From Streptomyces tuirus (GTDB lineage: Bacteria > Actinomycetota > Actinomycetes > Streptomycetales > Streptomycetaceae), in assembly GCA_018195615.1 (NCBI GenBank), contig JAGTPG010000002.1:4395501-4459500 (forward strand): 64,000 bases of DNA, in the 5' to 3' direction. Position numbers and translations under genes: made by a program. The stretch's first letter is position 1. The number at the start of each line of letters is the position of its first letter. A model generated the notes under the pieces. It made no database searches and was not told the DNA's origin. It saw only the letters and a list, made by a program, of their open reading frames with translations. Shown in pieces: positions 45,177 to 53,737 of the stretch.

Positions 45177-45284
45177 TTACGGGTTGGTCTCGTACGAGCG
45201 TCGGCGGGCGAGAGCGAGGATTGTCAGCGTCGTGATCGCCATGGCACCGATGCCGACCAGCGCCAGCAGGGCTGTCCGCGACAT
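45177..45284 (-). CDS. 35-residue single-pass membrane peptide
   Basis: ATG 45284 with gggagag seven bases upstream opens MSRTALLALVGIGAMAITTL, one hydrophobic helix followed by the basic tail ARRRSYETNP. It lies between the DUF1330 gene and the HxlR operators, divergent from hxlR, and is probably controlled by the same sites. Too short for family assignment, but the RBS and composition support it. Confidence 0.6.
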   Translation of the reverse strand: MSRTALLALVGIGAMAITTLTILALARRRSYETNP

Positions 45285-45303
45285 CGGCTCTCCCGTCGAG
45301 TTC

Positions 45304-45320
45304 GTTTCGAAATCAGAAAC
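45304..45320. promoter_or_regulatory. Upstream HxlR-type operator (imperfect)
   Basis: gtttcgaaatcagaaac is a 17-bp dyad that shares the outer gtttc/gaaac with the perfect site 34 bp downstream. Confidence 0.7.
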
Positions 45321-45337
45321 GCCGGGTGGATGCTAGT

Positions 45338-45354
45338 GTTTCGAATAACGAAAC
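45338..45354. promoter_or_regulatory. Downstream HxlR-type operator (perfect)
   Basis: gtttcgaataacgaaac has perfect 6-bp arms around 5 bp. It ends three bases before the aaggag of the HxlR-type gene, so binding would block the transcript start. Confidence 0.8.
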
Positions 45355-45366
45355 GCAAGGAGTTTC

Positions 45367-45720
45367 ATGCCGACACCGCGCCCAGGAACACCGGTTCGTG
45401 GATCGACTACCGGCCGTCCGATCATGGCCGCGATGGACCTGTTCGGCCGTCGGTGGGCGCTGCGCATTCTCTGGGAACTGCGTGCGGGTCCGCTCGGCGC
45501 CCGCGCGCTGCTGGCACGGTGCGAAGGGCTGTCATCCAGCGTCCTCTACCAGCGGCTCCGCGAACTCGCATCGAGCGGGATCATCGCCCCCTCGGCCGAT
45601 GGCTACGAGCTGACTCGGCTGGGGACAGCACTGCGTGATGCCCTTCGTCCCCTCGACGAATGGGCGATCGCCTGGGCGCAGGAGCAAGAACACAACGATC
45701 AGGAGCCCACGGAGACGTGA
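45367..45720 (+). CDS. HxlR-family winged-helix regulator
   Basis: The protein has 117 residues. PIMAAMDLFGRRWALRILWELRAGPLGARALL followed by SSVLYQRLRELASSGII is the HxlR/MarR-like winged helix; the C-terminal helix EWAIAWAQEQEHND dimerises. ATG 45367 follows aaggagttt. Two related dyads upstream are likely operators for itself and for the divergent small membrane protein and DUF1330 genes. The effector is unknown. Confidence 0.9.
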   Translation: MPTPRPGTPVRGSTTGRPIMAAMDLFGRRWALRILWELRAGPLGARALLARCEGLSSSVLYQRLRELASSGIIAPSADGYELTRLGTALRDALRPLDEWAIAWAQEQEHNDQEPTET

Positions 45721-45778
45721 AGGTCACGCCCGAACAGGTGGAGCGGTGATGTGACGGCCGCCGACTCGGGACACGGGC

Positions 45779-45905
45779 TCACGCGGCCTGCGGGAAGCCC
45801 TCGGTCGCCGGCTCGTCGCCGCGCAGAGGGGTGAAGTCGACGTCCAGGCGCGGGTCGTACGCGTCGAGCTCGTCGCCGAGCTCGTGGGTGCAGTATTCGC
45901 AGCGC
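45779..45905 (-). pseudogene. Possible C-terminal fragment of a small zinc-ribbon-like protein
   Basis: The frame encodes RCEYCTHELGDELDAYDPRL and ends at TGA 45779, with TEGFPQAA last. It has a CxxC pair and a protein-like composition but no start codon: the frame opens right after a stop, next to the end of the STAND gene. A base or two lost near 45903 could attach it to the ATG of gtgatggacgcg. Tentative. Confidence 0.35.
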
Positions 45906-45910
45906 GTCCA

Positions 45911-48900
45911 TCACCCAGCCGGACGGCAGCCGGTTCCGGCGGACTGGTCGTGCGGCCGGCGGGACCGCTCCCGAGGGGTGAGCGTGGTCCCAACGGCCTC
46001 GCAGATGTTCCGGATCGCGCGGGCCGGGTCGGGCAGGTCGACGTCCCACAGCCCGACGGAGCCGCCCGTGCCGATGGCCAGAGTTCGGCCGTCCGGGCTG
46101 AACGCCACCGCCGCGGGCGAGCGGGCCGGCAGCGTGAGTCTGGTCAGGCCGGTGGCGAGGTCCCACAGCTGGACTCCTCTCGCGCTGCCCACGGCCAGGG
46201 TGCGTCCATCGGAGCCGAAAGCCAGCGAAGTCACCTCACCGCTCGCACTGAAGCTGTCCTGGAGCCGACCGGTGCGCAGGTCCCATGTCTCCACGGAGCC
46301 GTTGGTGCCGCTCGCCGTGGCCAGGGTCTGCCCGTCCGGGCTGAACGCGAGAGACAACGGCAACCGGGCGCTCGGCTTGATGGTGTGCTGTGTACGGCCG
46401 GTCGCTGCATCGAGCAGCGTGACCCGTTCGGCCCGACGGCGAATGTGCGGCCGTCGGGGCTGAACGCCACCGCCCTGACGGGCAGGCCGTGGCCGGTACT
46501 GACGGTGTGGAGTGTGCCGGTCGCGAGGTGCCAGATCCACACCCCACCCTCCGTGCCGACGAGGGCGAGCCGCGCCCCCTCGGGACTGAAGACCGCCGTC
46601 CTGACGAAACCCAGGGCACGGCTGTGGCGGAGGCGGCCCGTGGCGACGTCCCTGACCTCGATCACCCGTCCGTCCCGTACGGCCCTCACGGCCAGGGCGC
46701 GCCCGGTCGGGCCGAAACCCACAGCCCCGAGGCGCCACACCGAGAAAGGCAGCTGCTTTCCTCTGAGTGCCGGGTCCGTGTCGAGCGCCGTCGTGGCTTC
46801 GCGGTCGCCGGTCCTGGCATCCCAGAGCCGCACCGAGCCACGGCCGGGCGGCCCCTGGTGAACCGTGCCCACCGTGCGTCCGTCCGGACTGAATGCCACA
46901 TCGGCGACGGGCGTGCCGTCATGGCCCGACACAGTGGTCTGCGGCTGATCAGCGGCCAGGCGGTGGACGCGGAGGGTGGGATCCGAGTTGCCGCTGGTGA
47001 CCAGGGTGCGGCCGTCCGCGCTGAGGGCCACTGTCACGCCCCCGCGTCCGCGGTGACCGGCGGTCACGGTGGCCCGCGCCGTGCCGGAGTCGGTGTCCCA
47101 CAGCCGCACCGTGTCCCCGGGCCCCGGGATCGCGAGGGTCCGCCCGTCCGGGGCGAAGGTCACCTTGTTCAACTCCATGGGCCTGTCCCTGATCGTGCGC
47201 CGGACGATGCCCGTGGCCGTCTCCCGCAGTTCCACCGAACCGTCGGTGCGGCCCGCCGCGTATGTCCGGCCGTCAGGGCTGAAAACCACCGCGTCGTGCT
47301 CGCTTCGGCTGTCGTGGGAGGTTCGGGTGCGTCCGGTGGCCACGTCCCACACCTGCACTTGTCTCCCGTTCACCGCGGCGACGGTACGTCCGTCCGGGCC
47401 GAAGGCGACCGCCTGCGGGTCGACCTGGCGAGTGAAGCTGCGCCGCTTGCGGCCGGTGGCGACATCCCACACCCGCACAGCAGCCGCGGAGGAGACGGCC
47501 AGGGCACGACCGTCAGGGCTGAAGGCCATCCCGCGTACCGCACCGTCGGGGACGGTGAAGGTTCTGAGCTTCCTGCCCGTGACCGGATCCCACAGGCCTA
47601 CCGTCACACCGGTCTCACCGGAGGTGGCGACGGCGAGGGCACGTCCGTCGGGGCTGAACGCCGCGGCTTCGCTGCCGTTGTGGCCAGTGGACGTGATGTG
47701 TCGGAGCCGGCCGGCGCGCAGGTCCCAGATCCGCACCTTGCCGTCCCTGCTGTGGGTGGCGAGCGTGTGTCCGTCCGGGCTGAGGGCGAGGGAATAGACG
47801 GGTTCGGTTCCGTTGGTCAGGCGCTTGACCAGCGGTAGCGCCTCCGCGGCGTACAGGGCGGCGGTGGCTTCGCGGGTCGGGCTCGTGCGGTACGCCTGGA
47901 CAGCGAGCAGGGCGGCGAGGTCGGGTTCGGAGTCCAGCAGTGCGCCGGACTGAGCGGCCAATTGCCGGGACTGGGCCAGGTGCTGGGCGGTGACCGCGCT
48001 CTGCCACTGCCCCACCGCGAGGCCTGCGGCGACGAGGGCGAGGCACAGGGCCGCGGTGACCGCGGTGAGCACCAGCCGGAACCGGCGACGGCCCCTCTGC
48101 TCATGGCCGCAGCTGGCGTCGAGGAAGGCGTGCTCCAGGTCGGTCAGGTCCGCGCGCGGCGCACCGCCGAAGTGTTCCCGAGCGGCGGCCAGCCGGCTCC
48201 CCCGGTACAAGGCGCCCTTCTCGCGGTTCAGTGTCTGCCAGGCGTGGGCCGCCTCGGTCAGATTCCGGTGCACACGAAGGCGTTCGCGGTCTTCCTCGAT
48301 CCACCCGCGCAGCCGGGGCCAGGCCGTGATCAGGGCCTCGTGGGCCACCTCGACCGTGTCACCGTCCAGGGCGAGCAGCCGCGCCCCGGCGAGTGCCTCC
48401 AGCACCTGGGCGGTGTCCTCGCAGCCGGTGCCGGGCAGTTCCGCGCGCTCGACGGGCCGGCGGGTGTCGGGGGTGCCGTCACCGGGGGCGATCAGGCGCA
48501 GCAACACCCGTCGGGCGGCAGCCGCCTGGTCTTCGGTGAACCGGCCGTAGACCTTCTCGGCGGTCCTGGCGATCGCGCCGTCCAGGCATCCGGCCGCCTC
48601 GTAGCCCGCCATGGTCAGTGTCTTGCCGCGGCGGCGGCGCCAGGTCTCCAGCAACGCATGGGACAGCAGCGGCAGCCCGCCCGGCGCGTCGGCGACCTCC
48701 TCGACCAGCCGGGCGGTGAGGGCGCGTTCCACCGTCAGTCCGGCGGCCGTGGCCGGCTTGACGACCGCGTCGCGCAGTTCCGCCGGGCTCATCGCACCGG
48801 CCAGCAGGTTGGCATCGCGCAGCGCGTCGGCCAGGTCGCGGTGCTCGGCGCAGCGGCCGTAGAAGTCGCCGCGCACCGCCAACAGCACCCGTAAGCGGCT

Positions 48901-49614
48901 CTCGGGCTGCCGGGCGGTCAGCAGCAGGTCGATGAAGCGGGCACGTTCGGCGGTGTCACGGCAGAGGGTGAACACCTCCTCGAACTGATCGACGATCACG
49001 AGCGTGTCCGCCCCGGCGCCGCCGTCACCAGGAGCCGCGGGTGTGAGCAGGGATGCGTGGGTGCGGGCGGGGCGTTCGCCCGGGGTCAGGATCCGGATCG
49101 CGGCCGGACGCAGGTCCGGCTCCTGGGCCTGCCGGAGGACGGGTACCAGGCCGGCCCGCAGCAGGGAGGACTTGCCACTGCCCGACGGGCCGAAGACCGC
49201 CGCGAACCGCCGACGGCGCAGCAGGCCGACCAGGTCGGCGGTGAGCTGTTCCCGGCCGAAGAACAAGGCACTGTCACCGGTCTCGAACCGTGCCAGTCCC
49301 CGGTACGGCGCGACTGATCCGTCGTCGTCCCGGGTTCCGTCACCGGCGGCCTCCTCCACCGCCTCCTTCCACCGCGCCTCCCACTGCGCCGTCTCACCAC
49401 CGCAGGCCCGCACATAGGCCAGGACCACCGGCAGCGTCGGCAGCTGCTCGCCTGCCGCCGCCTGCGACAGCGTGGTCGCCGAATAGCCCGCCCGCTGGGC
49501 CAGAGCCCGGTAGGTGATCCCGCCGGCCTCCGCCCGCAGCCTGCGCAACTCGAACGCGAACCGCTGCACCGGACCCGCCGCCGGATCCACCGGCACCTCG
49601 CGACGACCCGCCAC
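45911..49614 (-). CDS. HTH - STAND NTPase - WD40 repeat protein, one-base frameshift near 46432
   Basis: The repaired length is 1234 residues. GTG 49614 (ggaggggtgagggc upstream) is followed by an XRE-like HTH (residues 20-62), a STAND/NACHT-type NTPase with Walker A VFGPSGSGKSSLL (140-152) and Walker B TLVIVDQFEEVF, a winged-helix region, one membrane-like segment (LTAVTAALCLALVAAGLAVG), and about a dozen WD40 repeats marked by FSPDGRTLA and VRVWDVATGR. One G lost in ggccc at 46430-46434 separates the last three repeats. Such proteins are signalling switches; relatives include Avs-type immune sensors and Streptomyces regulators. Its ligand is unknown. Confidence 0.88.
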
Positions 49615-49829
49615 GCCCTCACCCCTCCAGCTGCCCCGCATCAGTACGGGCAGCCGACCGGTGCACCTCAATGACACCCGGACGGTTCGCGCACGCCGCC
49701 ATTGTCAGGCCGCCGGAAAGGTGCTGCCGAACAATGCTCCAGCCGCTGAACTCGGCGTACGGGTCCCCGCCGGCACTCGCCCCACGACCCGCCCGAACAC
49801 CACCCCACCCAAGAGGACTCCGACCACGC

Positions 49830-51106
49830 ATGGAATCCCCATCCCTCGTCCCGACTCCCCGAGTCGACACCGATCGCCCTCCGCCGGCACACGATTATGC
49901 GGCGCCATCACAGCGACCGGCCCCTCCCGGCTGGGCTGGCTGGACGCGTTGCGCGGCATCGCCGCACTCGTCGTGGTGTTCGACCACTCGTCGTACACCT
50001 TCATGGCGGACTTCCGGCGGGAGTTGATGCCGCAGTTCAACACGAGCCGCTACGGCATCATGGTGTTCTTCCTGGTGAGCGGCTACATCATCCCCGCGTC
50101 GCTGGAGCGCCGGGGCTGCGTCCGGACGTTCTGGATCGGACGGCTCTTCCGCGTGTACCCGCTGTGGGCGGCGGTCGCCGCGGTGCTCCTCGCCCTCGAC
50201 CTCGCAGGCATCGCGGAGACACGTGACCTGGGACAGCAGAGCGCCGCGTCCGTGGCTGTCGCCCACGCCACGATGCTCCAGGAACTGCTGGGGACACCCA
50301 ACCTCCTGCTCATCCTGTGGACGCTCTCGTACGAGATGGCCTTCTACCTGCTGGTCGTCGCGCTCTTCACGGTCCGGCTCCACCGGCGGTCCGCGGCGGC
50401 CTCCGTCACCTCGGCCGTGCTCGCCGCCGGGAGCGTGACGGCAGGGATCGTGCTGACGCCCTCCGCGCTGTCCCGCCTGGTCGGCACGGGCCCACTCATC
50501 GCGGTCGCCTCGATCGCCATGGCGGCCGCCATCTGCTGTGCGAGCGCCCGGTCACCCGTACTCCGAGGGTTCGGGGGTGTGCTGGGCGGAGTACTGGCGC
50601 TCGTCCTGGTTCCGTTCAACGGCACGGTCCCGCCGTGGGAGGGCCTGGTGATCCTCGCCGTGATGTTCCTCGGCACCGCCGTCTACCGTGCCGAGAACGG
50701 TCAGAGCACCTGGCGGTGTGCGGCGGGCACGGCCGTCATGGTCGTCGCCTGTGCCGTGGCGAGTGCGTACCAGTACGGCGACGGTGACCACTTCACACGG
50801 CGCGGCTGGATCGTCGCGTTCCTGCTGGCCGTGCTCACCTTCGGCGCCGGACTGGCTCTGCGCCGCCGGCGCTTGCCACGGATGCTGACCGGGCTGGGGA
50901 CGATCAGCTACTCGGTCTACATGGTGCATCCGGTGCTGCTCGCAGTGATCGACAGCACGATCGGCCGACGACGGCAGGACAGTCCCGCACTCGAAGTGGC
51001 GTTCTTCATCGTGCTGTTGCCCTTGTGCTTGCTGACCTACCGTTACGTCGAAGCGCCGGGCCAGGTGTGGGGCCGCAGATGGGCACGACACGTACAACCA
51101 CCGTGA
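49830..51106 (+). CDS. Acyltransferase-3 family membrane protein, one-base frameshift at 49921-49930
   Basis: The ATG 49830 frame (MESPSLVPTPRVDTDRPPPA) joins, after one C lost in cccctccc, to LGWLDALRGIAALVVVFDHSS and about ten membrane segments ending at 51106; the repaired length is 425 residues. The catalytic histidine is in VFDHSSY, and SGYIIPASLERRG plus GWIVAFLLAVLTF are typical of the OafA/NolL-like acyltransferase-3 family, which O-acylates sugars, peptidoglycan or antibiotics. A longer upstream frame (from 49514) lies antisense to the STAND gene and is not the start. The acceptor is unknown. Confidence 0.82.
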
Positions 51107-51151
51107 CGAGCGCCGTGCCTGCACGGCCAGTGGCGCGTGAGAGTCTTCAGC

Positions 51152-51478
51152 TCACTGCCAGAAGACCTCCTCGACGACGATCTGTGGATCCTCGGTGCGC
51201 CGGATGAAGGTGTAGGTCATCCAGCCGTGTCCGTTGTCGAAGAGGAGGATGCGTGCTCCCTTCGGATCGCTGGACCGGAGCGGCCCGACCCTCATGCTGT
51301 CGGGAAGATCCACGTCAGCGTCGATGCCCCGGAAGTAGGGGTCCTTCGCCGTGACCAGCTCGGCACGCGCGGCATCGACCATCTTCCGCACGTTCTCAGG
51401 CAGGGTGTCGCGGGCGGCCTGGGCCTTGAGCGTCCAGTCCATCTGCCACGGCGGGCCCATGAATCCGTCCTCGGTCAC
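51152..51478 (-). CDS. Probable toxin of a toxin-antitoxin pair (RelE/ParE-like)
   Basis: The protein has 108 residues. GTG 51478 overlaps the stop of the upstream antitoxin-like gene (GTGA). After a short leader, WTLKAQAARDTLPENVRKMVDAARA resembles the N-terminal helices of RelE/ParE fold proteins, and DPKGARILLFDNGHGWMTYTFI the central sheet. Catalytic residues of known RelE toxins are not evident, so activity is inferred mainly from its pairing with a DUF6247 gene. Confidence 0.6.
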   Translation of the reverse strand: MTEDGFMGPPWQMDWTLKAQAARDTLPENVRKMVDAARAELVTAKDPYFRGIDADVDLPDSMRVGPLRSSDPKGARILLFDNGHGWMTYTFIRRTEDPQIVVEEVFWQ

Positions 51479-51822
51479 TGGCCGGGCTCCAGGCGCCGTA
51501 CCTGGTGGCGGATGTTGGATGCCTCTTCCAGGAGCGTCCTGGCCTCGGTGATGTCGGTCGACTCCGCCGCACGCTGTTCGAGATCGGTCACGTGGGCGTC
51601 GAGCCTCGGATCTCGGGCGATCGCGTACTGGCCCCACCAGCGGGCCATGAACGCGGGTACCGTGCTGATGTCGTACGCGTCGGCGACAGCCCACTTCCAG
51701 TGCTCGTCGAAGTCGGCAAGCAGCTGGGGAGCGTGTTCGGCGATCGCCTCACGCAGAGCCTTGGGGTTCCGCTCCGGCATGGGCGGGACGGCCGGTGTCG
51801 GTTCGGCGGCGTGGGCGGTCAT
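51475..51822 (-). CDS. DUF6247 family protein, probable antitoxin
   Basis: The protein has 115 residues. PERNPKALREAIAEHAPQLL and DAYDISTVPAFMARWWGQYAIARDPRLD match DUF6247 as I recall it, small acidic proteins often paired with a downstream toxin-like gene. ATG 51822 has gaaggag ten bases upstream; an in-frame ATG at 51861 is possible. Translational coupling to the next gene through GTGA is the classic antitoxin-toxin order. Confidence 0.65.
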   Translation of the reverse strand: MTAHAAEPTPAVPPMPERNPKALREAIAEHAPQLLADFDEHWKWAVADAYDISTVPAFMARWWGQYAIARDPRLDAHVTDLEQRAAESTDITEARTLLEEASNIRHQVRRLEPGQ

Positions 51823-51851
51823 GACCGGTGAACTCCTTCGACGCGTCGTGG

Positions 51852-52226
51852 TTACGACCATAGTCCGCTCCTTGCATTGTGCGTGCCCCGTCTGCGGGCA
51901 CCTTCGCCCACTTCGAGGTCCGGCGCGGGCAGGCGCGAGCCCCGGGACTCGGCGACGCGCAGGGCGTCGGTCAGGCACTCGGCGAGGCGGAGACCGGCAT
52001 AGCGGATCTCGGTGCAGGGCGAGGCGGGGTCTTGCAGCACCTTGCGGGCCAGACCGAGCACGTCGGTGCCAGTGGCCAACTGGACGGCCTCCAGGTCGTC
52101 GGCGAGTCGGGAGAGGTAGCCGCCGTCGTGGCCGGTGATCAGGTAGCAGGGTTTGCCGTCCGAGGAGAGCCACGGCAGGAGCCGGGGCGCGGGTGGGCCG
52201 TGGGAGTGGCCGTCCACGTGGTCCAT
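51852..52226 (-). CDS. Small conserved hypothetical protein
   Basis: The protein has 124 residues. It begins MDHVDGHSHGPPAPRLLPW, then SSDGKPCYLITGHDGGYLSRLADDLEAVQL and a helical segment (VLGLARKVLQD). I recall such proteins beside small XRE or GntR regulators in Streptomyces, but the function is not known. Its ATG overlaps the stop of the preceding 47-residue frame (TGATG). Confidence 0.65.
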   Translation of the reverse strand: MDHVDGHSHGPPAPRLLPWLSSDGKPCYLITGHDGGYLSRLADDLEAVQLATGTDVLGLARKVLQDPASPCTEIRYAGLRLAECLTDALRVAESRGSRLPAPDLEVGEGARRRGTHNARSGLWS

Positions 52227-52368
52227 CAGGCCGCCGCCTTCAGCTCACCGAAGAGGTGCCGATGCAGGTCGGCGGCCGGCACGGCGAAGTAGGGGCGGCG
52301 TCGTCGTCCGGTGCCGTGGGCGAAGAGGAGGCGCAGCCGGCGGAGGGCGCGGGGATAGGGTCGTGCAT
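52226..52368 (-). CDS. 47-residue basic peptide, one-base frameshift near 52355
   Basis: ATG 52368 gives MHD and, after one base restored near ggggataggg, continues YPRALRRLRLLFAHGTGRRR and PYFAVPAADLHRHLFGELKAAA to TGA overlapping the next start. It is strongly basic, and the tight coupling with its neighbour supports a real gene. Function unknown. Confidence 0.5.
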
Positions 52369-52460
52369 GTCGACGCTCCTTATCAGCGTTGGCCGTGCCC
52401 CGGGAGGTCTGGCCACCTCGCCGGGGTTTGACGTCTTTGACGCTATACCTGGGCATAGCC

Positions 52461-52480
52461 CTCTACATACAAGTACAGAG
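52461..52480. promoter_or_regulatory. GntR-type operator candidate
   Basis: ctctacatacaagtacagag is an imperfect dyad containing tac-ataca-agta, similar to the TTGTAT/ATACAA half-sites of HutC/KorSA-type GntR regulators. It lies between the divergent 47-residue peptide gene and the GntR gene. Confidence 0.6.
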
Positions 52481-52525
52481 GGATCCACACGATCGGGGAG
52501 GTCGCTACCGCTCTACGTTGGACGT

Positions 52526-52822
52526 ATGAGCGATACCGAAGCTCCGAAGACGCCTCTGGACCCCATGAGCGCCAGACCGCTCTATGTGCAGCTCGCCGAC
52601 GTGGTCGCGGGCAAGATCGCGTCCGGAGAGCTGGCGCCGGACAGGCCCATCCCCTCCGAGAACCACCTCGCCGACGCGTACGGCGTGGCACGACTCACCG
52701 CACGGCGGGCCGCACAGGAACTCCGCGAGCGCGGCCTGATCGTCACCGTGCGAGGCAAGGGGTCCTTCGTTGTCGAACGGCCGGTCAGCGACGGGCCGGA
52801 AGAGAGCGAACCGGTGACATGA
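52526..52822 (+). CDS. GntR-family winged-helix protein (DNA-binding domain only)
   Basis: The protein has 98 residues. PLYVQLADVVAGKIASGELAP, IPSENHLADAYGVARLTARRA and the wing GLIVTVRGKGSFVVERP make a full GntR winged helix, but there is no ligand-binding domain; the protein ends 13 residues later. Such short proteins act as plain repressors. ATG 52526 follows ttggacgt without a strong RBS. The likely target is the operator between it and the divergent small-protein genes. Confidence 0.87.
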   Translation: MSDTEAPKTPLDPMSARPLYVQLADVVAGKIASGELAPDRPIPSENHLADAYGVARLTARRAAQELRERGLIVTVRGKGSFVVERPVSDGPEESEPVT

Positions 52823-52895
52823 AGATGGGTCCAGAGCGGTTCTGCTGTCCGCAGACCGGCTGGATGCCACTCCTCAGCCCCACCAGGATGGCCTC

Positions 52896-53609
52896 ATGGG
52901 GAAGAACGCAGCTGTGCGTCGACTCGATCTGGGGTACTTCGTCCGGCCCGCGTCGGAGACGGGCGGCCCGCAACCGCGGGTCGAACCCGTCCTTGCCTAC
53001 CTGGTGCGACACGACCAGGGGTTGATCCTCTTCGACACCGGCATCGGCCACGCGGGCCCCGCGACGGAAGCGCGCTACCGACCCCGACGACGAGAGTTAC
53101 GGGCCGCCCTGTCAGCCTCGGGGGTCGCCCTTGACGACATCTCCCTGGTCGTGAACTGCCACCTTCACTTCGACCACTGCGGCGGGAACCCCCTTCTGGG
53201 CGGCAGGCCCATCCTGGTTCAGGACGTCGAACTGGCCGCAGCCCGCCGGGGTGACCACACCGTCGATGAACTGATCGACTTCCCCGGCGCGGCTTACGAG
53301 GAGGTCGCCGGTGAAACCGAGGTCTGGCCTGGAGTCTGGATCATTCCGACGCCCGGGCACACCCAAGGGCATCAGTCGCTGGTCCTACGGCAAGGTGACG
53401 GCACAGTGGTTCTCGCCGGCCAGGCCCACGACTTCGCTTCCCACTTCGCGTCCGAGCACCTGGCCCGAGACGCGGCACTGCACGGCGTGGAGCAGCCGCT
53501 TCCTCCCTATCAGCAGTGGCTGGATCGACTCGCCGACTTCGACCCACGGCGTGTGCTGTTCGCCCACGACTGCTCGGTCTGGGAATCGCCGCAGGCCGAA
53601 GGGCGCTGA
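52896..53609 (+). CDS. Metallo-beta-lactamase-fold hydrolase, N-acyl-homoserine-lactonase-like
   Basis: The protein has 237 residues. The zinc motif HLHFDHCGG (His89, His91, Asp93, His94) and PTPGHTQGH (His155) match the AHL-lactonase branch of the fold. In the usual bridging-Asp position the sequence reads VLAGQAHDF, so Gln appears where Asp is expected and Asp follows three residues later. LFAHDCSVWE gives the last His. It could open a lactone or cleave another ester. It lies 128 bp before the radical SAM operon and may share its biology. Confidence 0.82.
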   Translation: MGKNAAVRRLDLGYFVRPASETGGPQPRVEPVLAYLVRHDQGLILFDTGIGHAGPATEARYRPRRRELRAALSASGVALDDISLVVNCHLHFDHCGGNPLLGGRPILVQDVELAAARRGDHTVDELIDFPGAAYEEVAGETEVWPGVWIIPTPGHTQGHQSLVLRQGDGTVVLAGQAHDFASHFASEHLARDAALHGVEQPLPPYQQWLDRLADFDPRRVLFAHDCSVWESPQAEGR

Positions 53610-53666
53610 ATCCGACTCTCCGTCACGCGTCGAACTGCCCATGGACGCTGGGTCAGAGTGGCACCA

Positions 53667-53695
53667 TTGCTCTGCTTATTCCTCACAGTTACCGT
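53667..53695 (+). promoter_or_regulatory. Candidate promoter of the radical SAM operon
   Basis: ttgctc, 17 bp, then taccgt resembles a vegetative sigma-factor promoter. The -10 ends 42 bp before the TTG start at 53738, after the upstream gene has stopped. Confidence 0.45.
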
Positions 53696-53737
53696 GTGGT
53701 ACTCGCACCGCTGCGCCCGGTCGACGAAGGGGGATCC

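Noticed and set aside
49514..49829. Longer N-terminus for the acyltransferase
   Set aside because: Antisense to the STAND gene start and low-complexity. The MESPSLV frame with a repaired base gives a family-like start.
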